Notes under the pieces: model-generated | Database searches by the model: none | Seen by the model: the letters and a program-made list of their open reading frames with translations, nothing else | What the model was told of the DNA's origin: nothing | Position numbers and translations under genes: made by a program | Assembly (NCBI GenBank): GCA_013076295.1 | Contig: RQOL01000718.1 | Coordinates: 1,736,001 to 1,800,000, forward strand | DNA length: 64,000 nucleotides | Direction of reading: 5' to 3' | From: Sanderia malayensis | Lineage: Eukaryota; Cnidaria; Scyphozoa; Semaeostomeae; Pelagiidae | Shown: positions 13,368 through 27,034 of the stretch, piece by piece | How the letters are laid out: every line of letters begins with the position of its first letter | How positions within the stretch are numbered: the stretch's first letter is position 1

Positions 13368-15589
13368 TGCGTTACTATTGGACAGTGCCTCTTTGTAGTT
13401 ATATCTAGTAACAGATGCTGGACGTTTTACTCCAAGCTTCAGTTGTCGACGAAGTGTGGCGACTTGAAAAATTGCCTGAAATTTCGCAAAAACTGCACGA
13501 AGACTGCACGAGAAAGCGTAGATCGTCAACTGAACGTTCTTAATTCAGTTCGGTAAACTCTCAAAAACAGAGGTTAATGGTCTTCAATGGAAGATCGATA
13601 AGTAATCTCGACAGATTGATTAGAATAACCGAAAAAAACGGTCAACAATGTTATAACCAGTCAGGCAAAAGACTTGTGAGTAGCTACTTCACTCAAACTC
13701 AACTCTCCGCAGACTGGTTTGAAATGCGCTAGAGCCCGTGCTTATGTGCGTCTCCGGAAGCCTGAGTCACCAGTAAGAAGCTGCGATATCACACACACAT
13801 AATGAATGCTCGATTCAACAACATTCAATACACAATGTCAGCAAGCAATGAATATTTCAGTGCACCACGAATGCGTCGATTAAGCTGTGGTTCCGTGAGC
13901 GTAAATCCCCAAAAGACCAAACACGCGCAGCTTTTCTAGCAGGTCTGTTGACTTGCATATGCAATGAGCATCCGAATGTACCCGGATAAAAAAACTGGTT
14001 TGACGGGTTAAGGTCGATATGTGGATTGAGCATGCCACCAGTAGTTATTTCATTCATTTGATAAACGTAGCACTCCCCCCCGGACACGAGGTACCATGTA
14101 TAAAAAAAGTCCTACACTTTGTTATGAGCTGTAGAAAATGAATGAATAAACTGGGGGAAGGGTGGGGACAGGAGCGAGTTACAGAAAGCCAAGTTTGACC
14201 TGCAGAATCTCGTTGCGATATTTACGTCATGAAGAAACTAAGGGTTCAATAAACTTTGCAGTTACCGGCGACAAGTTGAAGGTTTAACATGATTTACGCC
14301 AAACGTCATTCTCTTATATCTACAAGGAAAAAGCGCCGGATTTTCCAAGCAAAGAAAAGGTTACTTACCATAGATTAGAGGAATGTAACTATATCAATAT
14401 GTATTATTCAGTTCTTATGAAATTCAGCTGCCCCTTCCGATTATTCATGAAAATTTACGTAACTATTAACGCAAATTTTATTTAGTCCAGTTGAGCTTGG
14501 TGCTCGGAGCTAGCTTGTGATTGGTTGGCCATTAAACAAGGTTGTTTGATTGTGTACTGTCTCAAGACACTGAACTGCCTGGATTCGTGGCAATGGCGCG
14601 AAAAATTAAAGCAGCATTAATGGCGTGATCTAAATATAAGTCGAGATTACTTAATGTAAGCTGGTGAAATGCTGGATTGTATTAGGCTGATTCATAGGCT
14701 GATTACACAAGTCCTAATTGAGTGCAATTGAATTGAACTGCTAAAATAATGACAAGAACAAAAGATTCAAATCTTGTATCCATCCAAATTGTTTATCCGT
14801 ATGTAATAAGCTTGAGTATGCATCGAGAATTGCATCAAGTGTTTCCGTTTAAGAAATGAATCCGTTGACACAACAGGATTATCCTATATCTTATGCAATT
14901 TAGGGCTGGTCTCAACAAATTAAGCCTCCCTAAATTTAGGCACACACACCTTTTTTATGAGGTTATCTTATTAGCTTATGGTTAGCCTCGATATTTTCCA
15001 TTGCTCTTCTTAAATTTCATTGCATTTGGCAATTTTGAACCTCAATATATACTTATAGATCATATTCTTTTAAAAAGAGTGTAATTTTAGAGATATTTTC
15101 ATTCCAATGTGCTCAAAGAGCAGTGGAATCAAGGATTTTGAGCACTATTTGCTGCTCTGCCCTCTTTCGATGTTCAACGGAGTGATCTACTAATGACAAA
15201 AATTATGTCGTTTATTATGTCAACCGTTGAGGAAAAGGCCAAACTTTGAAATAATCCCCCGCCCTCGAATAGGCTCCCCCTCGAATAAGCCCCCACCCAA
15301 AAATTCAGTTTTCCAAAGAAGCATTTTTGAGTGAATTGCAAACTATTCTCCCTGTTACAGATTCCCCCTTTTACAGATTTGAAAAATGGGAAATATGACG
15401 TCATGCGACATCGTGTGACGTCACATTCCCCATCCCTATTCCCCTTTTCCGCTTCCCCGCTCCCCGCTTCCTGATTCCCCGTTCTCTCTTTCACAGATAG
15501 CTCCAGAACAATATCGTAAGTTTCATGGATTTCAGACCTTCCAGAATCTTCGTCAACAGAAGTTTCTGGATAATCTTTGACCATGTGAT

Positions 15590-16010
15590 TGAATGAAAAC
15601 TCGTTTTGCTGTGATTGGTAGAAAAATAATCCTTCCAGAAAATTCGAACACGTCAGGGAAAATGATTGGCTGTAGATGGAGATTGAGATGGTGCAATAAC
15701 GGGAATCCCCATCGATGGAAACACTATAAAAATTGCCCAGCAATGAAACATATTAATTCGAAAGAATTCACGAATCTCCTCGTCGATTTTTGATAAGTCT
15801 GGATGGCTTCTGTCTGGACTAAACTTGGTCTGCGAGTTCCGGCACCGTAAAGACCATGCCATCACTGCTCCCTGGAGTTGTGCTAGTGGTTTGCTGGAGT
15901 CTCAAAGGCCCCCAGGTTTTGTGACATTGCAAGATTGTTTTTACTTTCTTCAAGGTCGCAAGGTTTAGGGGCATCATGTTGGTCGTTTTGTTGAGACAGA
16001 TGTGAGCACT
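15590..16010 (+). promoter_or_regulatory. Heat-shock-type promoter module, copy 1
   Basis: In order: ATTGG (inverted CCAAT) at 15614, a three-unit heat shock element TTCnnGAAnnTTC at 15633-15645, a second ATTGG at 15665, and TATAAAAA at 15725. The following ~280 bases contain a leader similar to that of copy 2 (for example GGTTTGCTGGAGT and GGCCCCCAGGTTT). No downstream open frame is convincing. It could drive a non-coding RNA, be the relic of a heat-shock gene, or belong to an LTR-like element. Confidence 0.5.
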
Positions 16011-16149
16011 ACTTTGGGAAGAAGATAAAATAACGTGCGCGGGTGTCACGAATTTCAAAACAATGCAGGTTTGTTATCGTGTCTTTATCAACATTTTTGG
16101 CTGTAATTTTACAAATTTTTCTTTGTTTCTGTAAGAAATTCACGTGATT

Positions 16150-16540
16150 ATTACGTAATTCGTTGTTGTGATTGGCTGACGGGTACTTATTCTAGAAACT
16201 TCCGATATTTTGATTGGCTAATCGACACAGAAGAATGACGAAAAAAGGGGAGTACCATTGAGAGGATAAATATAAAAGGCTTTCTTTCGCAATAAACCCT
16301 TATCGACTCTCATCGAATTTTCCAATGTTTAGGTGGCTTCCACCTGAACAAAACTAGGCCTGCGAACTTTGGCGTCGTTAAAAACCCTGCCGTCAGTACT
16401 TTGAAGAGTAATGCTAGGTGGTTTGCTGGAGTTCAATGGCCCCCAGGTTTCGTGGCTTTGAAGATTGTTTATTGACTTTCATCAAGGTCGTGAGATTTAG
16501 GGGCATATAGCAGATATTGGTCGTTTTATAAATAAGCACA
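16150..16540 (+). promoter_or_regulatory. Heat-shock-type promoter module, copy 2
   Basis: The same order as copy 1: ATTGG at 16171, heat shock element TTCTAGAAACTTC at 16190-16202, ATTGG at 16213, TATAAAA at 16271. Spacing from the first ATTGG to the heat shock element is 19 nt in both copies, and from the second ATTGG to TATA is 58 versus 60 nt. The downstream leader (GGTGGTTTGCTGGAGT, GGCCCCCAGGTTTCG) aligns with copy 1. AATAAA follows the TATA box closely, as in some LTRs. No protein-coding gene follows. Confidence 0.5.
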
Positions 16541-17492
16541 ACCAGAACGAGAAAATGAGCGAGAGGTAGATATTAAGTGATTTTGTCAATTCCAAAGTCG
16601 CAAACCCCATTTTCATTTTATATAACTTGCATTAATATTTTTGTCCTTATTTATCTCTTCATTTCTGGCTGTAATTGTGGGTCTAAATTTCGTTCAAAAT
16701 TCTGTATCCATAAAAATTTATCGATGCTGATTGCTGACAGATGATGCAAGAAAATGGCGAAGCGAAGCACCATCATCAAGAGCAGGGAGCACAGGGACAC
16801 AAGATGTGTTGGTTATTATAGGCCTAAGGCCTTGTGTGGCGGCGTTACTCGTTAAATTCAGGGCTTAGACTTACTGTTTATCAAACGAGTGCATGTTAAC
16901 AGCAGCGCAAACGCATCCTACCTTTGCTTTGTAAATTCCTTTGCAGGTGTGCGAATTCAATAGCTTATGGAACCGATCCATTGCGGTTTGTTTGAACCTG
17001 AACTCAACTCAACTCGACTACACTTCTTGATGCTTTTCAATTCAAACAAAAGAATTTTCTGGTTCTCTCTTGTGCTCATGTTGAATTGTATTGGACCAGA
17101 TACACTCTAATTGCATTGCATTAAATCCTGTAAAATACTCTATCACCTTCCCTCTCAAAGAACAAAGTTAAAATGAACATAAATGAATTCTTCTTTATAA
17201 AGCTTTATTTAGTTATTTCGACGTCATTACTTTTAATTTGCTAAATAATAATGTGTAGTATATCTGTATCAAGTCGTGTTAATTTTATTAAAATTTCATA
17301 AAAGTTGGAAAAAGCAAGCTAGTCTGATCCACATGAATTTCTCTGGTCATACTAACAAACCATATCAAAAAGATTCATGTTAATTTGACACCCCATGATC
17401 GAAGCACATTTGTCGATAAGACTGAAGTTACTCATTCTCATTGCATAGAAAATATTTCTTCTTAATTGTGGAGAAAGTTTATTTTCAAAATT

Positions 17493-20400
17493 CTAGTCAA
17501 CATCAATAATATCAGTTTGCAATTCTAATTCCCCACGTGGTGATTCAGTTCTTTCTGCGAGTTGTTCATCTGTCTCCTTACTATCTTCATCATCATCATC
17601 ACCATCATCATCATTATTATCGCCTTTATTTGTTGCTTCTTCATTTAATATTTCATCACATTCTTCATCATCGTCATCTTCTTCGTCCAAATCTGCTCCG
17701 AGTTCTTTTAAACGACTCTGAATAAAACGTTTCGAGCAATCAGTCGTAAGCAATCATTCCCACGGACAATACAGTAAAAACCCGCTTATAAGAACCTGTA
17801 AATTTTCCTTCCAGCCTATTGTTTCAAGACAATAGGCTATTGTTTTGTCTATCCAGGTTCTTAATCCATTGGTTCTTATATGCGGGTTTTTACTGTATAA
17901 ATAACACATCGACGTTCCAAAAACGTCTCTAGTTATCTTCACTGACCGAGTCTTTTGAAAAGAAGAATGAAATCGACACGCACCTTCAATCCTTTCATTG
18001 TTGCATCTTGATCTTCCAACAAAACTAAAAGATCTTCGTAGTCAGACTTTAGTTGATCGTACTCCCCTGCTTTCTTTACTAATTCTGAATTCACATCTGA
18101 GCTGTCAGCAGACGCCTAAAAAGGTAAATAAAACTCGTTAAATAATCACATCTGATTATCAGGTTATTAGTTCAAAATTCGGTAATAATGCGTAAGCAGA
18201 AGATAATTCTTATGAAAATGTGGACGTTTCCCTATGATAAGTCAAGTTCTTGGGGAAAATCCCCATAGAGTAACACAAGCAACTCCAAAGTTAGCGTTGT
18301 CTGATGACACAACCAGCTACAGATAATATTCAAACATAAATATTTATTAAAATTGAGAAATATATCATTCTGGTTACGTTGCGGACATCTCGAGCTCTCG
18401 ATATGTCCAGCAAATTTCTATTTCCCCCGAGAGTAGACGAGGGTCAACTGTACCTGTTGTTGTTGTCTTAGTTGGTCGTTTTCGGCTTGCAGTGCCATGA
18501 TAGTACGACGCATGTTATCGGAATCAATCATTGCCTGGTTGCTGAGCTGTTGTACTTTCTGAGCATTGGCTGATGCTTCAAGAGCCATGAATTCTTCAAC
18601 TGTTGAGTCTGCCCTGGTCCTTTCCAGCGAGCCCCTCATTGCGTCCAGTTCACTTTCCTGCAACGATCAATGAAATATTTAATGAAAACAAAAAAGTATG
18701 AATGAAACGTATGTATGTCTCAAAACTAAAATGTTCTAGATTTAAACCAAATCCAACTCTTCATAATTCATGGCAAAGGGAATTACGAATATCCAAGCTT
18801 GCGTTTGGGGGCTGGGGAGACTCAACGGAGCTACTTAATGGCGCGCAGATTTAAAAGAGCAATGACGTGATCTAAATAAGCTCCAACAACTTGCGACCAC
18901 ATCTCAGCCCAATAAACGATTGAATAGTTGTCTTGTTATAACGAAAGGCACCTGTATGTTCCTCAAAATACTATTAGACAATTGATAAGAGCACAATTGC
19001 TCAAAGATGTTCATAAACTTACCAATTCTGCGATTCTTTGATCTTTATTTGACAGTTCTTGCTTGAGAGGGTTTAGCTGGGCCTGGAGCAAAGACGCCTG
19101 AGTTTCGCTCTCTCCTGTTTCTTCGCTGACACCTGAAAGCAAAATCAACAGTGATCCGATTGGTTGATTGATCAGATGATAAATCAATAACAGTGATCCG
19201 ATTGGTTGATTGGTCAGATGATTGACTTATAATATGGCTGCCCTATGGCTGTAGTATATTGTATGGCGGCCCTAATTTACAACACAGAAAGATTATTTAA
19301 CAGAATATAAAAGTGATGAATGATGAATAGCATTCGGTTAAATTTTGCCACGCCCAGCTTACAGCAACCACACACCTTTGCTGAGTTCAATTTGAGCTCT
19401 TAGTTGCGTCAGCTCGACTGCCTGCTGCTGCAAGTGGCGTTCTGCCTATGAAAATAAAAACAGGATAAATTGTATCATTTATAAGTTCATAATTACAACA
19501 ATTTCTTGAAGACTACAACTACATAACTACGTAACTACGTAATTGTCATAGCTACGACAATTTCTTGAAGAACTACCATCAGGAATAACATACAGCCAAA
19601 GAGCTGAGGAGATTAAAAACTAAGCTAATTATTACCTGATTATATTTCTGTTGGATATCTTCACATTTACTTTTTATTGTTCGTATTTCTTTGTCCTGAA
19701 ACAAATAAAGAATCGCTGGTAATTATTTAACTGTGCATGCAAGTCTGCATTGACAACAGGTTGATACGAATGTGGAACGAAGCACCGTTGAAAAACATGG
19801 AACAACAACTGCACCTGGTCTCTGATGAGCTCCTTATAAGATGCTATAATGGAGTCGTGCTCTTCTGTTAATTTCGCTTTTCTTTGCTCTTCCATTGCAC
19901 TACCATCTTCGTCTTGATCTGCTTGAAGTGCCTTGCTTATGCTTGCTGAAAGAAAAGGAAATAATTGAAGAAAGAAGAAGAGCAATAGGAAGAATGTAAG
20001 CAGGATAAAAGTGAAGAAGAAAAAGAGACAATAAGAAGAAGAACATGATGGAAAAAAGGTCAAGGAAGATGATAAATAAAATAAGGGGTCTAAAAAAGGA
20101 AAAAATGAAGAACATAAGAAGAAATAGCCGCCCCAATACCTTCTAGTTTCTTGAAAAGTTTCGTGAATTCATTATCAAAGAATACATTTGTTTGCGACAA
20201 GGAAGCTTGAATCTGGAAAAACGATTAACATTACATGCAATATTAAGTGGAATATTTCAAAAGTCTATTGCAGCAATTAAAGCTGTCTAGTGCTATTGTT
20301 GAAGGGGTAGATGGAGAGGCTTGTTTTACCTGAGTCGATTTGACAGCACTGGCAAATTCTTCAGCCTTTGAGACATTGCTTATCTTGGCAAGAAAATGCT

Positions 20401-23400
20401 CCAAGTCAATTCTCGTAGTGACAATTCTATTAATGCCATCTCTACGAGGAATAGGAAAGAAATTAATAGAGAAAGAGCAGGAGAATTACAGAGAACAAGT
20501 GAATAGAGGAAAACGAGATTAGAATGGAAGAGAGGCTATCAATAGGAAGATGAAATGGTGATATGGAAAACTTGAAGATCAGGATGGTGAACAATATACA
20601 AATAAAATAAGCAAAGTTTCAAGAGAAAAATAATGGAAGATGTGGAGAGGCAAATACAAGAGGGTAAAGGTAATTATGCACGCATACTTCGTAAAACTCT
20701 CGACACTGTTATCGTTGTAAACAATGAGAACACCAATGAGCAAAGCTGAAAGTCCTTCTACAATAGAGTTTTCTTCATCTCCATGGCTGTCGACACAGGC
20801 TATGAGCTTGGAAATGTTAAGGCTAGACACATGGATAGAGCACCTCTAGCAATGTGGATAAAAAGATAAAAAACGATAGATTTTAAAAGTGTAGGAAGCG
20901 TACGGTGTTTTCTATTGTGAAGAAAGGATACATGGGGGACATTGGCTGCGTTTTGCAGAAAGTGCACCACAGCTAATGGGCAATTGTAAAGCCAAGAACA
21001 AAGCAGTGATAGAATGCCAGCTCGCGTCTGTACGTTGATACCAGTCTAAAAAGATAAGCATACAGATCATGAATAGTACACCCTTGATTTGCAAGGGATA
21101 CCACTGATAACTAGGGGGTAATGTATATAGCTTGTGATTTTAAATGCATTACTATGGAGCTAAATGTGTTTTAGAAATGACTTTGTGGAGACAATTGCAG
21201 CTTACTCACTTGATAAAGCATGTTTGTGCACTGTTGCAATAATGACACTGGTGCACTTCCTGCGAAATAAATAAATATAAATATACATACAACGAGTAAA
21301 AATAACCAATTAATGAATGAATAGATAATAGAAAGATAAACAAACAACCTAACATAAACATAAACATAAACTAAAAATAAACATAAACAAATAAAAATAG
21401 ATAAATAGATACACCAATGAATATGAATTGATTGATGCATCAATCAGCATTGTAGAGGATTTTAAAAATGCAGATACAGAACGAGGAAAGGTAGTAAGGA
21501 CTCACCTGCTCCAGTTGCCAGTTGCACACGGAGAAGTTGCTCCTTGAGATCCTTGCTGCCTTTTACAGCATGTGCTAGTGCCGTTGATGCACACCAGTTC
21601 GAAAACGAATCGGTACTATTGATAAATGAAACAAGCATTCTCAAAAATGAATATTCGTCTTTTTGTCACGTTGCAACATATAGAAAAACAAGTCATGGAG
21701 CTTGAGTGAGTAATTCGACCCAATAGCAATCAGGTAAACTTGAAATTCAGTAACTTGTCTGACTGTAGAAAGGATAGATGGCTCTAAGTTTGAACAACGT
21801 ACCTAAACAGTCCTGCACACAACAGCTGCCCCGCAGTGATCACGTTAGCTGGAAAATATCACACCACAATGTATATGAAGCGATTAATGGCAAATAAATG
21901 ATAAATAACGAAGAATATATTAGGAAATGAATTGAGGTCATAATGGTTATCACAAGGGCGCAAATGCAAATTTTGATCCGGGCTGTGTGATTAAAGAGTG
22001 TTATTCCATGCTTGTGTTTTTGCACGAGGCATCGATTTTTCGATCAACAACATAACCAAAGCCTTCCTGCAGCGACACTAGGAAGAGCACGGCAACAAAC
22101 CTTCTGCTGAGGACGGCAAAAGAGTGGAAATTACTTTTGATTGGCTGGAAGGATTCTTGTATAAATAACACTGGGACATAAAAAAAGAAAAAACTATAAA
22201 TATGGCTTATTTTCAAGAGTTAACAGTACAGGATGATGGGGCTAGATTAGTGTGAAAGCGAGCTTACCTGAAAGCAATAGAGTACTGCACATCTCAATGG
22301 AAAAGGCTGCTTATCGTTAACCATCGACATTAGTATAACAACGATTGCTGATCTAAGTAATGAACAAGCATATAAAAATTAAAGCTTTGTCTTGATGGTA
22401 TTCTTAAAAAATCTCTAAGATATCCCTAAGGACCTTCAAGACTTTCTCACGATCTTGGAGATCTTCTTGCGATCTTGAAACTCTTCATAATGATCTTCTT
22501 TCAATCTTAAAGATTATCTGAAAGAGCTTGAATCAAGCAAGCTAGAATTCAATCTGTGTGGGTAAAAAACAATGGCAGAATACCTGGCTGGAGCATCTGG
22601 GGTTTCAAGTTCAGCGTTGACTTGAGCGAAATAATCTTGGTTCGCTTGACAGCCTCGTATGACCTCAGCTACGGTGCTGACAGTCTGAAATACAAAGGTA
22701 TTCACTACAATTGTAGCTGATAGAGCAGTAATACAAGACCAGAAGTACAAGAGCAGTAGTACAAGAGCAGAAGTACAAGAGCAGTAGTACAAGAGCAGTA
22801 GTACAAGAGCAGAAGTACAAGAGCAGTAGTACAAGAGCAGAAGTACAAGAGCAGTAGTACAAGAGCAGAAGTACAAGAGCAGTAGTAGAAGGACGGTGGT
22901 ACTCGAAGAGGTTACTGAAACGACTTACTTCGGTGAGAATTTCAGGAGGAATTCCACTGGACATCAGGATACTGCAAAGTATCTCTAACAAACCTATTGC
23001 AACAAGAACTAGTGTTTAGAAATGTAGATGATTGAAACAGTATTTAATGCGGCCACATAGCAACATGAATCTCTTCTTCTATTGACGATGATTGTAATGA
23101 GCTCACCTTGAGCTAGATGTATAGCTCGATTGGTAAAGGCAGCACTCTTAGAATGCAGTATAGTAACGAAGTCATGTAGCAAAGACAAGAAGCTACACCG
23201 TACTAAAAAGCCATTATGTTAACAATGAAATATGATAACATACCACAGTTGTGCATAACCTTTTGACAGCTTGAACTCGCTTGAACGGGGTTGCTTGGGG
23301 AAACAAGCAGGCGCAATAGCTATAACAATAGGACAAAGAAACAATAACAATAGAACAAAGAGACAATAACAATGGAACCAAGAATTATATGTTAGCAGTT

Positions 23401-26292
23401 GCATAAAAAGATCGAGACATTGCCTTACCTGAAGCATTAGAATAACATTGCTCACTTTCTGATCAGACCAAACCCTATCATCTGCAACAATATAGAATAA
23501 AGTGTGCATTTAGTGCATGTTATTGCAATTCCTAGTGAAGTGTTATGGCCTGATTCTGAAGCAACTTCAATCGATGTTCCATACAAGAGCTTACCTATGA
23601 CGTCACCGAAATGAAAGTAAGGTGTAAGCCTCTGAATGTAGCTGGAATAAAGAGTGAAACACGTCTTTAATGAATATAATTTTTTCTTTTCAGTTGCAAG
23701 ACTTTTTAACTTGCTTTGGTTTTTGGCATGCTTTGAAATCGGTTGCGTGGTTTTAAAAGTTGAAAACGTGAAACTACCTTCCTTCTCTGAAGAAATTCTG
23801 GTTTGACACATTCGATCGCAAAAGGTTGTGCATCATAATGAGACAATCCTCCGTGACGACACCTGGAAGAAAAACCGCGCTCGCTTGACATTAAAACAAC
23901 CAACTGTAAACACGCATACAAGTGAATTTATCGCCACAGATGAGAAACATGCCAACATACCCCCGTCACTGTTGCCTTCGTCAGCGATCACTTCCAACAG
24001 TTTATCGAAGGCATTCTCAAACGCCACAATTTTCTGCAGGGGGAGGGAGAAAGTGAGGATAAATCACTGCAAGATCCAAATGTAAATACTACAGTTTATA
24101 ATCCCCAAATGGATATAATAATGTTTGCTATCAAGTTGAAAGTGTGTGTGAATTGGTGGCTTATCAAACCTCACCTGTATAGCTGCATTGCCTTTTGTCA
24201 ATTGAATAAGTAGCAATAGACCCTGCATGTATGATAAGAAAATGACAGCCATTTTGATGCAAAGATGCTATGATGATGATTATACAATTATGAAAATAAA
24301 TACTATACAAAGCAATTCTGTGTTTTAGCATTGATGCCAAAGCGCATGGTCTCTGGGCATGTCAGAAAGTTGTGAAAAGGAATTAAAAAATTCATGAATA
24401 TAGCATTGCAGGCTTACATCATTTCTGAGAACCTCTCTGCTATCACTAAGAAGGTCCATCAGTCTCGAAACACCTGAAACCATAGCATTAATTAGATTCG
24501 TTATTAATGATTTGTTAATTCATTAGACCAATGCAACATTAATCGCACCAATGCATGTCAAGATGCTTTGATTGATGCTTAGCGAAAATAACAGTATTTG
24601 GCTTTCACATTGACTTAAAGGAACTGTAACTTGATTTTGCTTACCTAATGGGCTCACCAAAATTGCCTGCTGAACTTGGTTTCCTTGATTCTTCAAAAGT
24701 GTTGTCAAAAGTTTCACCGCTGGCCATCTCACACGAAAATCATACTCCTAAAAGGAGATTGAGATGATTATAATGTCATAAACACTGGTATAATCATACA
24801 ACTCTTAGCAGTGGACACCTACTAAGTCCCTTTTTTGAAAGCTTAGGTCTTAATACATCAACACAAACCAATGCCAAAAAAAGATTTGTATAAATTTATG
24901 AGATTTCAACAAGATATCGGGGAACAAAGTTGCATAATATGGAAAGCAAATGAAAGCATGGAGTGTTAAAGTTATAATAGCTTATCTTCGCACCACTTAA
25001 TGAGACTCAATTGTTTAAAACGTCCCCTTGTTTCAAACTCTTACCTCAAGTAAGCCAAGTAGGACAGTAAAATTGTCTTGTTTCTTGAGAAAAATCTCTG
25101 TGAATTGTGTGGCAAGCTGTATTACTTTATCCATATCTTCATTCTCATCAGCACCGGCCTCAATACTCATGATATTCACCAAAGTCTCAAGCGCAAAGCC
25201 AATAATTTCTTGGTCAGATCTAAAATCATATCAAAGAGATTCCGTTGTTTTAATTCTTATTCTTTTTCTGATACTTTGTTATATTTTATAATGGCTAGCA
25301 TAGAGTAGTAATCAGTTGAAATTTATATCACAAAGTAACATCATCATCACTAAACGATTGGATTGTTGAGAAAATCTATCATGACACCTCTACATAATTG
25401 TCTCACATTCTCCTTTTCATGTGCCTCTCTCACTACCCAGGCAATATTGAATCCCAAAACGTTCTTTATATCGTCTTCAAACCTCATTTCAAAAAAGTAT
25501 AAAATTATTTAATTGGCTTCATGCTACCTATCGTGCTCTAAGACATTGGTAAGGATATCCATGGCCCTGGTACCAACTTCAAGCTTGAATTTCTATGAGA
25601 AAAACAACATTTACTCTGTCATAGTTGATTGTATGTATGTTGATGTCTGTGTTGCTAGAGACTTATCAAAATCCTAGCAATTACCTTGGATAAGGATCTC
25701 AATGCTCTCACTGCACCTCTTCTGTCATCCAGCAAGGTTGCAGATGCAACTCTGTCACATAATCTGTCAATCTTAAAAAGTGCAAATAATAATAAGTTGT
25801 AAATCTTCAAGTCAAAGGATATAAATTAGATTGTTTTAGCAATATTTTTCAGAAAATAAAATCAAAACCATTTAAAAGCATTTGTTTAAATAATAATATG
25901 CAATAAAATTCGAAAAAAGCATGTATTTCCAGATATTGAAAAGGGGCGGTGCAATCAACACCATACGAAGGAGCACAGGACAGTAGGTACTGAGAACTCT
26001 ATTAGTACCTATGAATTTACCGCAGTTCGTTTTAGAGTAGGGCTCCGCAAATCTATGGTATTCTAGCATACAACTTGCATATCATGGCTATCCATTACAT
26101 ATTACATGGTATACAAGGTGTACTATTCAAAATTCTCAATGATCTAAATGAAAAATGTTGAGATTACATTACAGGCCTAAGGCACTTAAGATGAGCAACA
26201 AAACAACCTACTGTTTCAATTCCATTTTCTTGACTGTTAGCGTTCTCCTGTCCACCAACAACAGATTTCAGGCCAGCTTTTAGATATTCCAT
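17493..26292 (-). CDS. USO1: General vesicular transport factor p115 (USO1)
   Basis: p115 is a peripheral Golgi tether for COPI/COPII vesicles that binds GM130, giantin and Rab1. The start is ATG at 26292 (exon 26212-26292). Exon 2 carries LCDRVASATLLDDRRGAVRA, the signature of the p115 head. Armadillo-type exons follow over about 25600-20330, including VRWPAVKLLTTLLKNQGNQV, EDCLIMMHNLLRSNVSNQNF and LLRVQLATGAG. Coiled-coil tail exons lie at about 19950-17980 (for example AERHLQQQAVELTQLRAQIE). The last exon, about 17493-17721, encodes the strongly acidic tail typical of p115. About 27 exons encode roughly 900 residues. One in-frame exon at 23107-23202 has no counterpart that I recall in vertebrate p115. 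I did not fix every exon edge. A MITE (17768-17897) and a minisatellite (22735-22890) lie in introns. Confidence 0.9.
17768..17897. mobile_element. MITE with terminal inverted repeats (family 3)
   Basis: It runs from TACAGTAAAAACCCGCTTAT to ATATGCGGGTTTTTACTGTA, about 130 bp, with inverted repeats of about 27 bases. It is non-coding and lies in the last intron of USO1. The TA-bounded ends fit a Tc1/mariner-type source. Confidence 0.75.
22735..22890. repeat. Minisatellite (AGAGCAGTAGTACAAGAGCAGAAGTACA-type)
   Basis: Near-perfect tandem copies of a ~14-bp word, alternating GCAGTAGTACAAGA and GCAGAAGTACAAGA, lie in a USO1 intron. The long open frames through it on the minus strand are repeat artefacts. 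Confidence 0.85.
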
Positions 26293-27034
26293 TTTCACAC
26301 TTTAATGGCTGCTATGATTATCTGTGATAAACCTTCATTGGTTTGATCATAAAAATATTATCAAGTAATAAAAGGTCAACTAATAAAAATATCTTTGATT
26401 TTGGGAAATGGCGCATGCGCTGACGTGGCATGTGGTCCTTGGCTTACCTGTCATTTGACTTTGATTTTGAGCCATTGACCAAGACATTCAGTTGGGGGAA
26501 ATTGGGGGGATGGTAAAAGAGAACAAAAACAACCAATAAAGAAGCTGAAGGACACGAAGGTCGCCAAAGCTGATGATAGATGATTGTCTTTCTTTACTTT
26601 AAATTTCATTTCTTTATACTTCTATACTCTACTGGGAATGCTATACTCCCTATAGTTGGCCATCAAGACGACGGAGTGGCACAGCGATCTTCAACAAAGG
26701 TGGGGTGGCTTTTCTATTGTAATTGCCTCCCATCTGAGTGAAACAGCGATCTTCCACAAAAGTTGGGAGACGAGGTGTTCTGCTTTGGTCACACAACTTG
26801 TGACGGAAATGTAGCTCAATGAATTTTAATATATTTCTTGTCTCTTTACTTAGATTTATATTTTATTTTATTTTCATTTGAATATAGGCATTGTTGTTCA
26901 GTTAATACACAAACTGGGCGCAGGCATCAATTATTGACGACAAATGTGTTCTTTGCAGTAGTCTGATGAAACTAATAATATCAAAATAACAAGAAGAACA
27001 AACCAAACTATGAATTAGAAATTAATATCAATAG
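26293..27034. other. Intergenic region between USO1 and the decarboxylase
   Basis: About 740 bp holding the USO1 5' flank and the 3' flank of the decarboxylase. Two imperfect copies of a CAGCGATCTTC-containing segment lie at about 26680-26760. Nothing else was recognised. Confidence 0.45.

Larger units (their letters stand above)
13368..17492. other. Intergenic region between GCLC copy B and USO1
   Basis: About 4.1 kb without a supported protein-coding gene. A perfect AP-1 word TGAGTCA lies at 13763-13769, about 400 nt upstream of the copy B start. GC-rich words resembling the interior of family 1 MITEs lie near 15255-15300. The main structure is the duplicated heat-shock-type promoter module described separately at 15590-16540. 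The last kilobase is the 3' flank of USO1 and shows nothing recognisable. Confidence 0.5.

Noticed and set aside
15174..15743. 189-codon minus-strand open frame
   Set aside because: It runs through repeat-like GC-rich words and the heat-shock module. No protein similarity was recognised.
17537..17725. Plus-strand frame rich in histidine
   Set aside because: It is the antisense of the acidic Asp/Glu tail of USO1.
22514..22991. Cys/Leu-rich open frames over the USO1 minisatellite
   Set aside because: They translate the 14-bp tandem repeat on the minus strand. The real USO1 exons lie on either side in other frames.
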